Notes: a model not told the origin generated them from the letters alone. A stretch of DNA of 64,000 bases from G965267605 sp965267605 (GCA_965267605.1 OZ254088.1:2356001-2420000), one strand, 5' to 3'. Positions 8,052-17,330 are shown, counted from the stretch's first letter. Numbers and translations are program-made.

Positions 8052-8603
8052 TTAGTTGTTTGCGAACGGCATTCCGAACTCTCTCAACAACGCCTTTGCT
8101 TCCTCATCAGTGGTTGCAGACGTTACGATGGTGATGTCCATACCGTTAATCTCTTTTACTTTATCAATGTCAATTTCCGGGAAGATGATCTGTTCCTTTA
8201 CACCAAGTGTATAGTTACCTCTTCCATCAAATCCTTTTGGGCTGATTCCTCTAAAATCTCTTGTTCGAGGAAGCGCAACAGCAATCAACCTATCAAGGAA
8301 TTCATACATTCTCTCTCCTCTAAGTGTAACGCGCGCACCAATAGGCATGCCCTTTCTTAGTTTGAAATTCGAGATGTCTTTTCTTGACAAGGTTGGTACT
8401 GCCTTTTGACCTGCGATCATCGATAACTCTTCAATTGAAGATTCGATCAGTCGCTTGTCTGCCACTGCTTTACCAAGACCCTGGTTGATGCAGATCTTCT
8501 GAATCTTAGGAACCTGCATTATCGTGCTGTACTGAAACTTATCTTTCAGTGCACCCTGGATCTCGCTAGCGTATTTCTCTTTAAGTCTTGGTGTATAACT
8601 CAT
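8052..8603 (-). CDS. rplE: Ribosomal protein L5
   Basis: L5 binds 5S rRNA in the central protuberance and bridges to S13. The 183-residue protein carries the family blocks IQKICINQGLG, LRKGMPIGARVTLRGERMYE and DFRGISPKGFDGRGNYTLG. Its start codon overlaps the rplX stop by four bases. Confidence 0.98.
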   Translation of the reverse strand: MSYTPRLKEKYASEIQGALKDKFQYSTIMQVPKIQKICINQGLGKAVADKRLIESSIEELSMIAGQKAVPTLSRKDISNFKLRKGMPIGARVTLRGERMYEFLDRLIAVALPRTRDFRGISPKGFDGRGNYTLGVKEQIIFPEIDIDKVKEINGMDITIVTSATTDEEAKALLREFGMPFANN

Positions 8604-8932
8604 GACTCACTGTTTTCCTTATGCTTAAACTTTCGAATCATCTTACCATTCTCATCCTGCTCCTTACCAACTCTAGCTGGGTTACCATTTGACGGATCAA
8701 TTACCATCAGGTTAGAAACATGGATAGAAGGGCTCTGCTTGATGATTCCTCCATCCGGATTACTGGCGTTAGGTCGAACGTGCTTAGACACTTTCTCAAT
8801 CTTGTCACCTTCAACAATGGCTCTGTTCTTACCAGCGATCACTTTCAGCACTTTACCTTCCATGCCTTTGTTCACACCAGCAATCACCATTACTCTATCG
8901 CCCGATTTTACGTGGATCTTTCCCATTTTCAT
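8600..8932 (-). CDS. rplX: Ribosomal protein L24
   Basis: L24 starts 50S assembly and lies near the exit tunnel. The 110-residue product has an N-terminal KOW motif (VKSGDRVMVIAGVNKGMEGKV) and the following KHVRPNASNPDGG segment. Either of two nearby ATGs (8932 or 8926) could be the start. It lies 4 bases after rplN and overlaps rplE by four. Confidence 0.97.
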   Translation of the reverse strand: MKMGKIHVKSGDRVMVIAGVNKGMEGKVLKVIAGKNRAIVEGDKIEKVSKHVRPNASNPDGGIIKQSPSIHVSNLMVIDPSNGNPARVGKEQDENGKMIRKFKHKENSES

Positions 8933-8936
8933 TCAA

Positions 8937-9305
8937 TTACAGCACCTCAGGCGCAAGTGATACAATTCTCATAAACTGCTTTTCCCTTAGCTCTCTGGAT
9001 ACTGGCCCGAAGATTCGTGTACCTCTCAATTCACCCGCAGTGTTCAACAGAACAACAGCGTTGTCATCAAATCGGATATACGATCCATCGTTTCTTCTTA
9101 CTTCTTTCTTCGTACGTACCACCACAGCTCTAGAAACTGCACCCTTCTTGATGTTACCAGAAGGAACAGCTTGCTTCACAGTCACAACGATAGTGTCACC
9201 CACAGAGGCGTATCTTTTCTTCGTACCGCCCAGGACACGAATACAAAGCACTTCCTTTGCTCCACTGTTATCTGCTACTGCTAATCTTGATTCCTGTTGT
9301 ACCAT
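8937..9305 (-). CDS. rplN: Ribosomal protein L14
   Basis: L14 forms intersubunit bridges and is the docking site for the silencing factor RsfS. The 122-residue sequence begins MVQQESRLAVADNSGAKEVL and ends FMRIVSLAPEVL, both invariant L14 features. The gap to rpsQ is only 2 bases. Confidence 0.98.
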   Translation of the reverse strand: MVQQESRLAVADNSGAKEVLCIRVLGGTKKRYASVGDTIVVTVKQAVPSGNIKKGAVSRAVVVRTKKEVRRNDGSYIRFDDNAVVLLNTAGELRGTRIFGPVSRELREKQFMRIVSLAPEVL

Positions 9306-9307
9306 GA

Positions 9308-9562
9308 TTACTTCGCTCTTTCAATAATTTGTGTCAGTCTCCAGCGCTTTGATTTGCTCATTGGTTTTGTCTCCATGATCTTCACGGTATCACCAACGTT
9401 GCCATCATTCTGCTCGTCATGAGCAACGAAGCGCTTCGACTTCTTAACGTATTTTCCGTAGATCGGGTGCTTCATTTTTCTTTCCACAACCACCACGATA
9501 GACTTGTCCATCTTATCGCTAACTACGGTTCCAATTCTTTCTTTTCTCAGATTTCTGCTCAT
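9308..9562 (-). CDS. rpsQ: Ribosomal protein S17
   Basis: S17 is an OB-fold primary binder of the 16S 5' domain. The 84-residue protein has MDKSIVVVVERKMKHPIYGK and the GDTVKIMETKPMSKSKRWRL block. Its start codon shares one base with the rpmC stop (TAATG), implying coupled translation. Confidence 0.98.
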   Translation of the reverse strand: MSRNLRKERIGTVVSDKMDKSIVVVVERKMKHPIYGKYVKKSKRFVAHDEQNDGNVGDTVKIMETKPMSKSKRWRLTQIIERAK

Positions 9563-9762
9563 TACTCCTGGTTTTGCAGTTCTCTTTTTCTTAGTTCGGT
9601 CTTGATCTGCGCTACAGTTCTTCTCGCCACTCTGATCTGCATTGGATTCTCAAGCGGAGATACCGCGTGACTGATCTTCAGCTTTGTAAGCTTCTCTTCG
9701 AAGTCGAGCAAGCTCTCCTTCAAATCTTCAACCGATAATCCTTTAATATCTTCTTGTTTCAT
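9562..9762 (-). CDS. rpmC: Ribosomal protein L29
   Basis: L29 lies at the tunnel exit next to L23 and helps form the docking site for nascent-chain factors. The 66-residue product is an antiparallel helical pair with the DFEEKLTKLKISHAVSPLEN and IRVARRTVAQIKTELRKREL blocks. It is separated from rplP by one base. Confidence 0.97.
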   Translation of the reverse strand: MKQEDIKGLSVEDLKESLLDFEEKLTKLKISHAVSPLENPMQIRVARRTVAQIKTELRKRELQNQE

Positions 9763-9763
9763 T

Positions 9764-10189
9764 TTATCCCTGGTAATCGCGTCTGATCACAAACTTCGTT
9801 TTCACTGGTAGCTTTTGAGCTGCGAGTCTCATTGCTTCTCTTGCCACTTCCAATGGAACGCCTTCCGCTTCGAAAAGCATCCTTCCCGGCTTGATCGGAG
9901 CTACCCATAATTCTGGTGAACCTTTACCCTTACCCATTCTTACTTCAGCAGGCTTCTTGGTAAGTGGCTTATCTGGGAAAACTCTGATCCAGATCTGCCC
10001 TTCCCTTTTCATATACCTGGTAACAGCAATCCTTGCCGCTTCAATCTGACGGGCAGTAAGCCAACCAGCTTCCAGTGTCTTGATACCGAAAGAACCGAAC
10101 GCCAAAGTTGTACCGCGGTGAGATACCCCGTTCAAACTTCCTTTGAGCTTCTGCTGCTTTCTGTATTTAGTTCTTTTAGGTTGTAACAT
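9764..10189 (-). CDS. rplP: Ribosomal protein L16
   Basis: L16 sits beside the A-site tRNA elbow and is needed for late 50S maturation. The 141-residue sequence starts MLQPKRTKYRKQQKLKG and contains WIRVFPDKPLTKKPAEVRMG, then GKGSPELWVAPIKPGRMLFE. Length and order (rpsC, rplP, rpmC) are standard. Confidence 0.98.
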   Translation of the reverse strand: MLQPKRTKYRKQQKLKGSLNGVSHRGTTLAFGSFGIKTLEAGWLTARQIEAARIAVTRYMKREGQIWIRVFPDKPLTKKPAEVRMGKGKGSPELWVAPIKPGRMLFEAEGVPLEVAREAMRLAAQKLPVKTKFVIRRDYQG

Positions 10190-10210
10190 CTTTTCTAACT
10201 ATTACCCTCG

Positions 10211-10906
10211 TTACTTTCTATTCCTGTTTCCGCCTTGCTTTCCGCCTTTTACCATTCCCACGTTTGGAGACAAGTCTCTCTTACCGTAGATCTCACCTCT
10301 ACAAATCCAAACCTTCACACCAATTCTACCATAAGTAGTGTGTGCTTCTGAAAGGGCGTAATCAATATCTGCACGGAAGGTGTGAAGTGGAATTCTACCA
10401 TCCTTGTAGAATTCAGTCCTCGCCATTTCCGCTCCACCAAGTCTACCTGACACCATCACCTTAATGCCTTCAGCACCCATTCTCATACTTGAAGCAACCG
10501 CCATCTTTGCAGCTCTTCTGAATGAGATACGTCCTTCAATCTGGCGTGCTACACTGTCAGCAACTAGTTTCGCATCAAGCTCTGGTCTTTTGATCTCAAA
10601 GATGTTGATCTGAACTTCCTTCTTGGTAAGCTTCTTCAACTCTTCTCTAAGCTTGTCTACTTCCTTTCCACCCTTACCGATGATAATTCCCGGTCTTGAG
10701 GTGTTTACCGTAACAGTGATCAGCTTAAGCGTTCGCTCAATGATGATTCTTGAGATGCTCGCTTTTGAAAGACGGGCTCGTAGATACTTACGGATCTTGT
10801 CATCCTCCACAAGCTTCTCCACGTAGTTCTTACCACCGTACCAGTTGGAATCCCAACCTTTAACGAAGCCTAATCTTAGTGATATCGGGTTTACTTTCTG
10901 TCCCAT
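10211..10906 (-). CDS. rpsC: Ribosomal protein S3
   Basis: S3 forms part of the mRNA entry channel and the ribosomal helicase with S4 and S5. The 231-residue protein has the N-terminal MGQKVNPISLRLGFVKGWDS block, a KH domain around residues 40-110 (RPGIIIGKGGKEVDKL holds the GxxG loop) and the conserved GRLGGAEMAR and IDYALSEAHTTYGRIGVKVW segments. It directly abuts rplV. Confidence 0.98.
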   Translation of the reverse strand: MGQKVNPISLRLGFVKGWDSNWYGGKNYVEKLVEDDKIRKYLRARLSKASISRIIIERTLKLITVTVNTSRPGIIIGKGGKEVDKLREELKKLTKKEVQINIFEIKRPELDAKLVADSVARQIEGRISFRRAAKMAVASSMRMGAEGIKVMVSGRLGGAEMARTEFYKDGRIPLHTFRADIDYALSEAHTTYGRIGVKVWICRGEIYGKRDLSPNVGMVKGGKQGGNRNRK

Positions 10907-11356
10907 TTATTCTTCATCATTATTGTCGTCCTCAGCCACAACCACTTCGGCTTCCTGAACGGCAGATTTACTACCTACAACCACTGTCACATGATTAGAT
11001 CTCTTTCTAATTCTGTGCGCTCTACCTTGTGGAGCAGGTTGAATTCTTTTAAGCATCCTTGCGCTATCAACAGTGATAGTCTGGATGTATAGATCGTTAT
11101 CCTCCGGACGCTCACCTTCGTTCTTGGCTTCCCAGTTGGCGATTGCAGATCGAATTAGTTTTTCCAATCTGATTGATGCTTCTTTCTTGGAATACTGAAG
11201 CAATGCCAATGCCTTGAACACATCCTCACCACGAACCATGTCAGCAACCAGCCTCATTTTACGTGGAGAAGTAGGACAATCGTTGAGCTTAGCGATAGCA
11301 ATTTTGCTCTTCGCCTCCTTCATTTGTTCCGCTGTATTTCGCTTACGTGCGCCCAT
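10907..11356 (-). CDS. rplV: Ribosomal protein L22 with acidic C-terminus
   Basis: L22 lines the nascent-peptide tunnel. The 149-residue protein has the core SPRKMRLVADMVRGEDVFKA and the beta-hairpin region MLKRIQPAPQGRAHRIRKRS that reaches into the tunnel. Beyond the core it carries an acidic tail (EAEVVVAEDDNNDEE) not found in short L22 proteins. The tail sits immediately before rpsC. Confidence 0.97.
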   Translation of the reverse strand: MGARKRNTAEQMKEAKSKIAIAKLNDCPTSPRKMRLVADMVRGEDVFKALALLQYSKKEASIRLEKLIRSAIANWEAKNEGERPEDNDLYIQTITVDSARMLKRIQPAPQGRAHRIRKRSNHVTVVVGSKSAVQEAEVVVAEDDNNDEE

Positions 11357-11369
11357 CTTATACTATTCT

Positions 11370-11636
11370 TTACTTCCTGTTACCAGAGTGACCTCTAAAC
11401 GTTCTTGTTGGTGCAAATTCACCTAGTTTATGACCCACCATATTTTCTGTTACATAAACCGGGATGAACTTGTTGCCGTTGTGCACAGCGATAGTCAAGC
11501 CCACGAATTCCGGTGTGATCATTGAAGCTCTTGACCAAGTCTTGATCACTGCTTTCTTCTGAGAGCTCTGTGCTTCAATTACCCTTTGCATTAGCTTGTA
11601 ATGCACAAATGGTGGTTTCTTTAATGATCTACTCAT
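11370..11636 (-). CDS. rpsS: Ribosomal protein S19
   Basis: S19 forms the S13-S19 head complex. The 88-residue protein begins MSRSLKKPPFVHYKL and contains IKTWSRASMITPEFVG and the VGHKLGEFAPTRTFRGHSG block. Order rplB, rpsS, rplV is canonical. Confidence 0.98.
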   Translation of the reverse strand: MSRSLKKPPFVHYKLMQRVIEAQSSQKKAVIKTWSRASMITPEFVGLTIAVHNGNKFIPVYVTENMVGHKLGEFAPTRTFRGHSGNRK

Positions 11637-11644
11637 TGCTCAGG

Positions 11645-12469
11645 TTATTTCTTTCTTCTTTCAATAATGTGTCGGTTCGACTTCTTCTTCTTAGACCTCG
11701 TTTTGAATCCTTTCGAAGGAATACCGTTACGTGATCTTGGCTGTCCACCTCCGGCACGTCCTTCACCACCACCCATTGGGTGATCGACTGGGTTCATTGC
11801 CATTGGTCTGGTTCTTGGTCTTCTACCCAACCATCTTGAACGACCCGCTTTACCACTCCTCAACAACTGGTGCTCACCATTAGATACAACACCAACTGTT
11901 GCTTTGCAGGTTAGCAAGATCATTCTTGTTTCACCTGAAGGCAGCTTAATGATTGCGTACTTGCCGTCTCTTGCATTTAGCGTAGCGTATGAACCTGCAC
12001 TTCTCGCAATCTTAGCACCTTGGTTAGGAGCCATTTCAATATTGTGAATCTGAGTTCCCAATGGGATGTCTGCTAGATATAGCGTGTTGCCTACATCTGG
12101 GGTAGCTGACTTTCCTGACATCACTTTCTGACCAACTTTAAGTTTAGCCGGAGCAATGATGTACCTCTTCTCTCCATCTTCGTATTCAACCAAAGCAATA
12201 CGTGCAGATCTGTTCGGATCGTACTCAATGGTTAGTACAGTAGCAGCTACATCTTCTTTGTCTCTTTTGAAGTCAATGATTCTGTACTTCTGCTTATGAC
12301 CACCACCGATGTATCGCATGGTCATGCGACCCTGATTGTTTCTACCACCTGACTTTTTCTTACCAACGGTCAAGCTCTTGTGCGGCTTGTTCGTAGTGAT
12401 TGTTTCGAAATCACTAACGATCTTGTGTCGTTGGCCAGGTGTAACCGGTTTTAATTTCCTAACTCCCAT
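11645..12469 (-). CDS. rplB: Ribosomal protein L2
   Basis: L2 is required for subunit association and peptidyl transfer. The 274-residue sequence has the RNA-binding domain (SGGRNNQGRMTMRYIGGGHK near 40-60) and the C-terminal MNPVDHPMGGGEGRAGGG segment whose histidine is universally conserved. It is followed after 8 bases by rpsS. Confidence 0.98.
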   Translation of the reverse strand: MGVRKLKPVTPGQRHKIVSDFETITTNKPHKSLTVGKKKSGGRNNQGRMTMRYIGGGHKQKYRIIDFKRDKEDVAATVLTIEYDPNRSARIALVEYEDGEKRYIIAPAKLKVGQKVMSGKSATPDVGNTLYLADIPLGTQIHNIEMAPNQGAKIARSAGSYATLNARDGKYAIIKLPSGETRMILLTCKATVGVVSNGEHQLLRSGKAGRSRWLGRRPRTRPMAMNPVDHPMGGGEGRAGGGQPRSRNGIPSKGFKTRSKKKKSNRHIIERRKK

Positions 12470-12480
12470 CGGTCTTTATC

Positions 12481-12771
12481 TTAAATGTTGCTGTAAAAGT
12501 CGATTACGTCACCTTCCGCCAGTGTAACAACTGCCTTCTTAACGTGCTTCGTTCTTCCCTTTAGCAAGCCGACTCTTGTGTACCTTGTTTTATTCTTTCC
12601 ACCGATGACCATTGTGTTCACATCTTCCACCGTAACACCGTACATCTTCTCGATCTCTTTCTTGATCTCGATCTTGTTAGCCGAACGCTCTACGATGAAG
12701 CCATACCGGTTGAACTTTTCAGTCTGGCCGGTCATCTTCTCTGTAATTACAGGCTTTACAATAATGCTCAT
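12481..12771 (-). CDS. rplW: Ribosomal protein L23
   Basis: L23 is at the tunnel exit and is the docking point for trigger factor and SRP. The 96-residue product starts MSIIVKPVITEKMTGQ and holds the IEKMYGVTVEDVNTMV block with the usual loop. It lies between rplD and rplB. Confidence 0.97.
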   Translation of the reverse strand: MSIIVKPVITEKMTGQTEKFNRYGFIVERSANKIEIKKEIEKMYGVTVEDVNTMVIGGKNKTRYTRVGLLKGRTKHVKKAVVTLAEGDVIDFYSNI

Positions 12772-12777
12772 CAGTTC

Positions 12778-13407
12778 TTACTTAAATGATTCTTCAATTT
12801 TCGCTACCGAAGATTCCGTAAGCAGCACATTGTCCGCATAAAGAATCTCATAAGTACCTAATTTAGAGGTGGTTACAACCTCTGCTCCCTTCAAATTTCG
12901 GGACGACAAAGATATATTTTTATCCTCTTCACCAAGTATTAGCAATGTCTTTTTCCCAGAAAGGCTAAGGTTATCAAGGATTTGAGCAAATTCCTGCGTC
13001 TTTGGAGTGTCCATGTTGAAATCCTCCAATACCAAGATGCCGCCTTCCTCTTTCGCCTTATAAGAAAGCGCAGATTTCCTAGCCAAAGAACGAACCTTCT
13101 TGTTCACCTTCTGATTGTACAATCTAGGTTTAGGACCGAAAGCTGTACCTCCACCTCTTCTCGTAGGCGACTTGATACTACCAGCTCGCGCTGTACCCGT
13201 ACCCTTCTGCTTCTTGATCTTTCTTGTTGAACCATTGATCTCGGCTCTCTCCTTAGATGAAGCAGTACCCGCTCTCATGTAAGCCTGGTACCTTTTTACA
13301 TCCAACCAGATCGCATGATCGTTCGGTTCAATGCCAAAGATTGACGGGTCAAGTTTGACTTTCTTCTTGGTGTCCTTACCCTTTGTATTTTTTACAACTA
13401 CTTCCAT
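12778..13407 (-). CDS. rplD: Ribosomal protein L4
   Basis: L4 contributes to the tunnel constriction; in gamma-proteobacteria it also represses the S10 operon. The 209-residue protein carries the loop region KKQKGTGTARAGSIKSPTRR and GGGTAFGPKPR that reaches the tunnel. No L4-binding leader can be read here because rpsJ is preceded closely by fusA. Confidence 0.98.
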   Translation of the reverse strand: MEVVVKNTKGKDTKKKVKLDPSIFGIEPNDHAIWLDVKRYQAYMRAGTASSKERAEINGSTRKIKKQKGTGTARAGSIKSPTRRGGGTAFGPKPRLYNQKVNKKVRSLARKSALSYKAKEEGGILVLEDFNMDTPKTQEFAQILDNLSLSGKKTLLILGEEDKNISLSSRNLKGAEVVTTSKLGTYEILYADNVLLTESSVAKIEESFK

Positions 13408-13415
13408 CGTGTAGC

Positions 13416-14033
13416 TTATTTCTCAATTAGTACATAAGACCCCTTAGCACCAGGTACTGCACCCTTAACAACAATCAGATTGTTCTCCGGATATACCTTA
13501 ACCACTCTCAGGTTCTGAACCTTCACTTTCGCATTACCTGTCTGTCCTGCCATTCTCATTCCCTTCATTACTCTTGAAGGCGTAGAAGCTGCACCAATAG
13601 AACCAGGAGCTCTGTTTCTGTTGTGCTGACCGTGTGTTGCATCACCTACTCCGGCAAATCCATGGCGTTTAACAACGCCCTGGAAACCCTTTCCTTTAGA
13701 TGTGCCACTCACGTCAACGAATTCACCTTCTTCGAATAAGTCAACCGTTACAAGATCACCTGGTTGCTTCTCTTCTTCGAACTGCTCGAATTCAACAAGC
13801 TTATGCTTAGGTGAAGTCTTAGTTTTTGCGAAATGACCCTGCATCGCTTTGCTGGTATTCTTTTCCTTCTTCTCACCGTAACCCAACTGAATAGCAGAGT
13901 AACCGTCTTTCTCTTCAGTCTTCACTTGCGTTACAACACAAGGACCAGCTTCCAGCACTGTACATGGAATGTTCTTACCATTCTCATCGTACACGCTTGT
14001 CATTCCTACTTTCTTTCCAATTAATCCAGGCAT
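13416..14033 (-). CDS. rplC: Ribosomal protein L3
   Basis: L3 reaches the peptidyl transferase centre. The 205-residue sequence starts MPGLIGKKVGMTSVYDENG and holds the VSGTSKGKGFQGVVKRHGF block and the GQHNRNRAPGSIGAASTPSR segment near the glutamine that some bacteria methylate (PrmB target). Length is normal. Confidence 0.98.
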   Translation of the reverse strand: MPGLIGKKVGMTSVYDENGKNIPCTVLEAGPCVVTQVKTEEKDGYSAIQLGYGEKKEKNTSKAMQGHFAKTKTSPKHKLVEFEQFEEEKQPGDLVTVDLFEEGEFVDVSGTSKGKGFQGVVKRHGFAGVGDATHGQHNRNRAPGSIGAASTPSRVMKGMRMAGQTGNAKVKVQNLRVVKVYPENNLIVVKGAVPGAKGSYVLIEK

Positions 14034-14044
14034 GGTTTCCTAGT

Positions 14045-14350
14045 TTATACTTTGATCTCAACATCAACACCACTTGGTAGTTCGAGCTTCATAAGCGCGT
14101 CAACCGTTTTGGATGTTGAGCTGTAGATATCAATCAATCTTTTATAAGAGCACAACTGAAACTGTTCTCTCGATTTCTTGTTCACGTGAGGTGATCGTAG
14201 TACCGTATAAATCCTCTTGTGCGTTGGTAGTGGAATTGGCCCACTAACCACTGCACCCGTTGACTTTACAGTCTTCACAATTCTCTCAGCCGACTTATCA
14301 ACGAGGTTGTAGTCGTACGATCTTAGTTTTATGCGAATCTTCTGACTCAT
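14045..14350 (-). CDS. rpsJ: Ribosomal protein S10 / NusE
   Basis: S10 is a 30S head protein and, as NusE, part of transcription antitermination and NusG coupling. The 101-residue product has the core blocks IRIKLRSYDYNLVDKSAERI, GPIPLPTHKRIYTVLRSPHV and KKSREQFQLCSYKRLIDI. It is 11 bases downstream of fusA, so the str and S10 clusters are fused and tuf is absent between them. Confidence 0.98.
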   Translation of the reverse strand: MSQKIRIKLRSYDYNLVDKSAERIVKTVKSTGAVVSGPIPLPTHKRIYTVLRSPHVNKKSREQFQLCSYKRLIDIYSSTSKTVDALMKLELPSGVDVEIKV

Positions 14351-14361
14351 TTCAATTTCAA

Positions 14362-16467
14362 TTATGCTTCAACCTTTCCTTTTACCTTGGCGATTACTTC
14401 CTCGGCCAAGTTCTTAGGCAATTGCTCATAGTGCGAGAACTCCATAGTAGAAGTTGCACGACCAGAAGAAATCGTTCTAAGCGATGTAACGTATCCGAAC
14501 ATTTCAGACAGTGGTACTTTGGCTTTTACAACCTTGGCGCCTGCCCTGTCATCCATACCTTCAACCTGACCCCTTCTTCTGTTAAGGTCACCAACGATAT
14601 CACCCATGTTCTCTTCAGGAGTAACTACTTCTAGCTTCATCATTGGCTCAAGAAGCACTGGGTTTGCTTTTGGAAGTGATTCCTTATAGCCCAACTTAGC
14701 TGCCAATTCAAAGGATAGCTGATCCGAATCCACTGCGTGGAACGAACCGTCAAATAATGTCACCTTCAACGAATCAATTGGGTAACCAGCAAGAACACCA
14801 TTCTGCATAGCATCCTTGAAACCTTTCTCAACAGAAGGAATGAATTCTCTAGGGATGTTACCACCCTTAATATTGTTTACAAACTCCAGTCCTTCTTTCG
14901 TTTCATCCTCAACAGGCTCTACCTTAAACTGGATGTCTGCGAACTTACCACGACCACCCGTCTGCTTCTTGTAGATCTCTCTATGCTCTGCAGAACCACT
15001 GATCGCTTCCTTGTATGCCACCTGTGGCGCACCCTGGTTCAATTCAACCTTGAATTCTCTCTTCATACGATCGATGATAATCTCCAAGTGAAGTTCACCC
15101 ATTCCAGAGATCACCGTCTGGCCAGAATCTTCATCCGTCTTTACTGTAAAGGTTGGATCTTCCTCAGAAAGCTTGCCAAGTGCAACACCCATCTTATCTA
15201 CATCAGCTTGCGTCTTAGGCTCAACAGCAACACCGATCACAGGATCCGGGAAAGTCATTGACTCAAGAACGATAGGTGCATTCTCAGCACATAGGGTATC
15301 ACCTGTACGGATATCTTTAAATCCTACACCTGCACCGATATCACCAGCCTCGATCGATTCGATTGAGTTCTGCTTGTTAGAGTGCATCTGGAAGATTCTT
15401 GAAATTCTTTCCTTCTTGCTTGTTCTTGGATTGTACACATAAGAACCTGCATCCAGTTTTCCTGAGTACGCTCTAAAGAAGCACAACCTACCCACGAATG
15501 GGTCAGTAGCAATTTTAAATGCAAGTCCGGAGAATGGCTCAGAAGCTTCAGGCTTTCTAGACTCCTCTTCATCAGTCTTAGGATTCACACCAACGATTGC
15601 ATCGATGTCAACTGGAGAAGGAAGGAAGGTCATAACCGCGTCAAGTACAGTTTGAACACCTTTATTCTTAAACGCAGTTCCACAAAGCATAGGAGTGATC
15701 TCCATAGAAATGGTAGCCTTACGAATTGCATTCAGCATTTCCTCCTCAGTAATTGAGTTAGGATCTTCGAAGAACTTCTCCATCAAAGCTTCATCCTGCT
15801 CAGCAACTGCTTCAATAAGATATTCTCTCCACTGATCAACTGTACTTTTCAAATCTTCAGGAATGTCAACCACTTCATAAGTCATACCCTGATCTTCCTC
15901 ATTCCAGATGATCGCCTGTACGTTAATAAGGTCAACTACTCCTTTAAAATCCGCTTCAGCACCAATCGGCACCTGAAGTGGAACGGGCTTAGCACCAAGT
16001 CTATCTTTTACCTGCTCAACAACGCTGAAGAAATCAGCACCAGAACGGTCCATCTTATTAACGAATCCGATTCTTGGCACCTTATACTTATCAGCCTGTC
16101 TCCATACAGTTTCAGACTGAGGCTCAACACCACCAACAGCGCAGAAAAGTGCAACAGCACCATCCAGCACACGAAGTGAACGCTCTACCTCAACTGTAAA
16201 GTCAACGTGTCCAGGTGTATCAATGATGTTCACTTTATACTCCTGATCTCTGTACTTCCAGAAGCAAGTTGTTGCAGCAGAAGTAATGGTAATACCTCTC
16301 TCCTGCTCCTGCTCCATCCAGTCCATTGTAGCAGCACCATCGTGTACCTCACCAATCTTGTGCGTAAGACCTGTATAATAAAGTATACGCTCAGTGGTAG
16401 TCGTCTTACCGGCATCAATGTGTGCCATGATACCGATGTTCCTTGTATAAGTAAGATCTCTTGCCAT
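14362..16467 (-). CDS. fusA: Elongation factor G
   Basis: EF-G is the translocation GTPase. The 701-residue protein has the G domain with P-loop (AHIDAGKTTTTERIL, about 16-30), the switch and Walker B region (DTPGHVDF) and NKMD. Domains II to V follow, including the domain IV loop region that reaches the decoding centre. It is the third gene of the transcript after rpsL and rpsG. Confidence 0.98.
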   Translation of the reverse strand: MARDLTYTRNIGIMAHIDAGKTTTTERILYYTGLTHKIGEVHDGAATMDWMEQEQERGITITSAATTCFWKYRDQEYKVNIIDTPGHVDFTVEVERSLRVLDGAVALFCAVGGVEPQSETVWRQADKYKVPRIGFVNKMDRSGADFFSVVEQVKDRLGAKPVPLQVPIGAEADFKGVVDLINVQAIIWNEEDQGMTYEVVDIPEDLKSTVDQWREYLIEAVAEQDEALMEKFFEDPNSITEEEMLNAIRKATISMEITPMLCGTAFKNKGVQTVLDAVMTFLPSPVDIDAIVGVNPKTDEEESRKPEASEPFSGLAFKIATDPFVGRLCFFRAYSGKLDAGSYVYNPRTSKKERISRIFQMHSNKQNSIESIEAGDIGAGVGFKDIRTGDTLCAENAPIVLESMTFPDPVIGVAVEPKTQADVDKMGVALGKLSEEDPTFTVKTDEDSGQTVISGMGELHLEIIIDRMKREFKVELNQGAPQVAYKEAISGSAEHREIYKKQTGGRGKFADIQFKVEPVEDETKEGLEFVNNIKGGNIPREFIPSVEKGFKDAMQNGVLAGYPIDSLKVTLFDGSFHAVDSDQLSFELAAKLGYKESLPKANPVLLEPMMKLEVVTPEENMGDIVGDLNRRRGQVEGMDDRAGAKVVKAKVPLSEMFGYVTSLRTISSGRATSTMEFSHYEQLPKNLAEEVIAKVKGKVEA

Positions 16468-16479
16468 TACTTCTAACCC

Positions 16480-16947
16480 TTAAAATCTGAAATGACTGAA
16501 TGCCTTATTGGCTTCAGCCATCCTGTGTGTATCTTCTTTCTTCTTAAATGCGGCACCTTCTTCTTTATGTGCTGCGATAATCTCTGCTGCCAGCTTCTGA
16601 CCCATTGATTTTTCGTTACGCTTTCTTGCGTATCCGATCAACCACTTTGTACCTAGAGAAACCTTTCTGGCCTGTCTAACTTCCTGCGGAATCTGGAAAG
16701 TTGCACCACCTACTCTTCGACTCCTTACTTCAACCTGTGGTGTTACATTTTCCAATGCTTTCTTCCATATCTCCAGTCCGTTCTCTTTGGTCTTCTCTTC
16801 TACAATTGCAATTGCATCATAGAATACCTTGAATGCCATGCTCTTCTTACCATCAAGCATCAAGTTGTTCACGAACTTTGTTACCTCGATGTCGTTAAAC
16901 TTCGGGTCAGGTAATAATCTTCTTGCTTTAGCTCTTGACTTTCTCAT
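16480..16947 (-). CDS. rpsG: Ribosomal protein S7
   Basis: S7 organises the 30S head and, in E. coli, represses the str operon. The 155-residue protein has the blocks VTKFVNNLMLDGKKSMAFKV, NVTPQVEVRSRRVGGATFQI and KRNEKSMGQKLAAEI. Length is standard. Confidence 0.98.
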   Translation of the reverse strand: MRKSRAKARRLLPDPKFNDIEVTKFVNNLMLDGKKSMAFKVFYDAIAIVEEKTKENGLEIWKKALENVTPQVEVRSRRVGGATFQIPQEVRQARKVSLGTKWLIGYARKRNEKSMGQKLAAEIIAAHKEEGAAFKKKEDTHRMAEANKAFSHFRF

Positions 16948-16955
16948 CTAGCAGC

Positions 16956-17330
16956 TTATTTTTTTGGTCTCTTCGTACCGTATTTTGATCTTCTTTGTGT
17001 ACGACCTTCAACACCAGCTGTGTCCAATGCACCCCTTACAATGTGATACCTCACACCAGGCAAATCCTTCACCCTGCCACCTCTTACAAGTACAATAGAG
17101 TGCTCCTGCAAGTTGTGACCTTCACCCGGGATATAGGCGTTTACCTCTTTTTGGTTGGTAAGCCTTACCCTGGCTACTTTTCGCATCGCTGAGTTTGGCT
17201 TTTTAGGTGTGGTCGTATACACCCTCACGCACACTCCGCGTCTCTGTGGACAAGAGTCTAAAGCAGCAGATTTACTCTTCTTACTTAGCTGCTTTCTACC
17301 CTTCCTAACTAACTGTTGTATAGTAGGCAT
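16956..17330 (-). CDS. rpsL: Ribosomal protein S12
   Basis: S12 is in the decoding centre. The 124-residue sequence has TTTPKKPNSAMRKVARVRL and GRVKDLPGVRYHIVRGALD. The lysines whose mutation gives streptomycin resistance (in PKKPNS and RVKDLPG) are wild type. It is the first gene of the 17-kb block and has its own promoter and leader upstream. Confidence 0.98.
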   Translation of the reverse strand: MPTIQQLVRKGRKQLSKKSKSAALDSCPQRRGVCVRVYTTTPKKPNSAMRKVARVRLTNQKEVNAYIPGEGHNLQEHSIVLVRGGRVKDLPGVRYHIVRGALDTAGVEGRTQRRSKYGTKRPKK

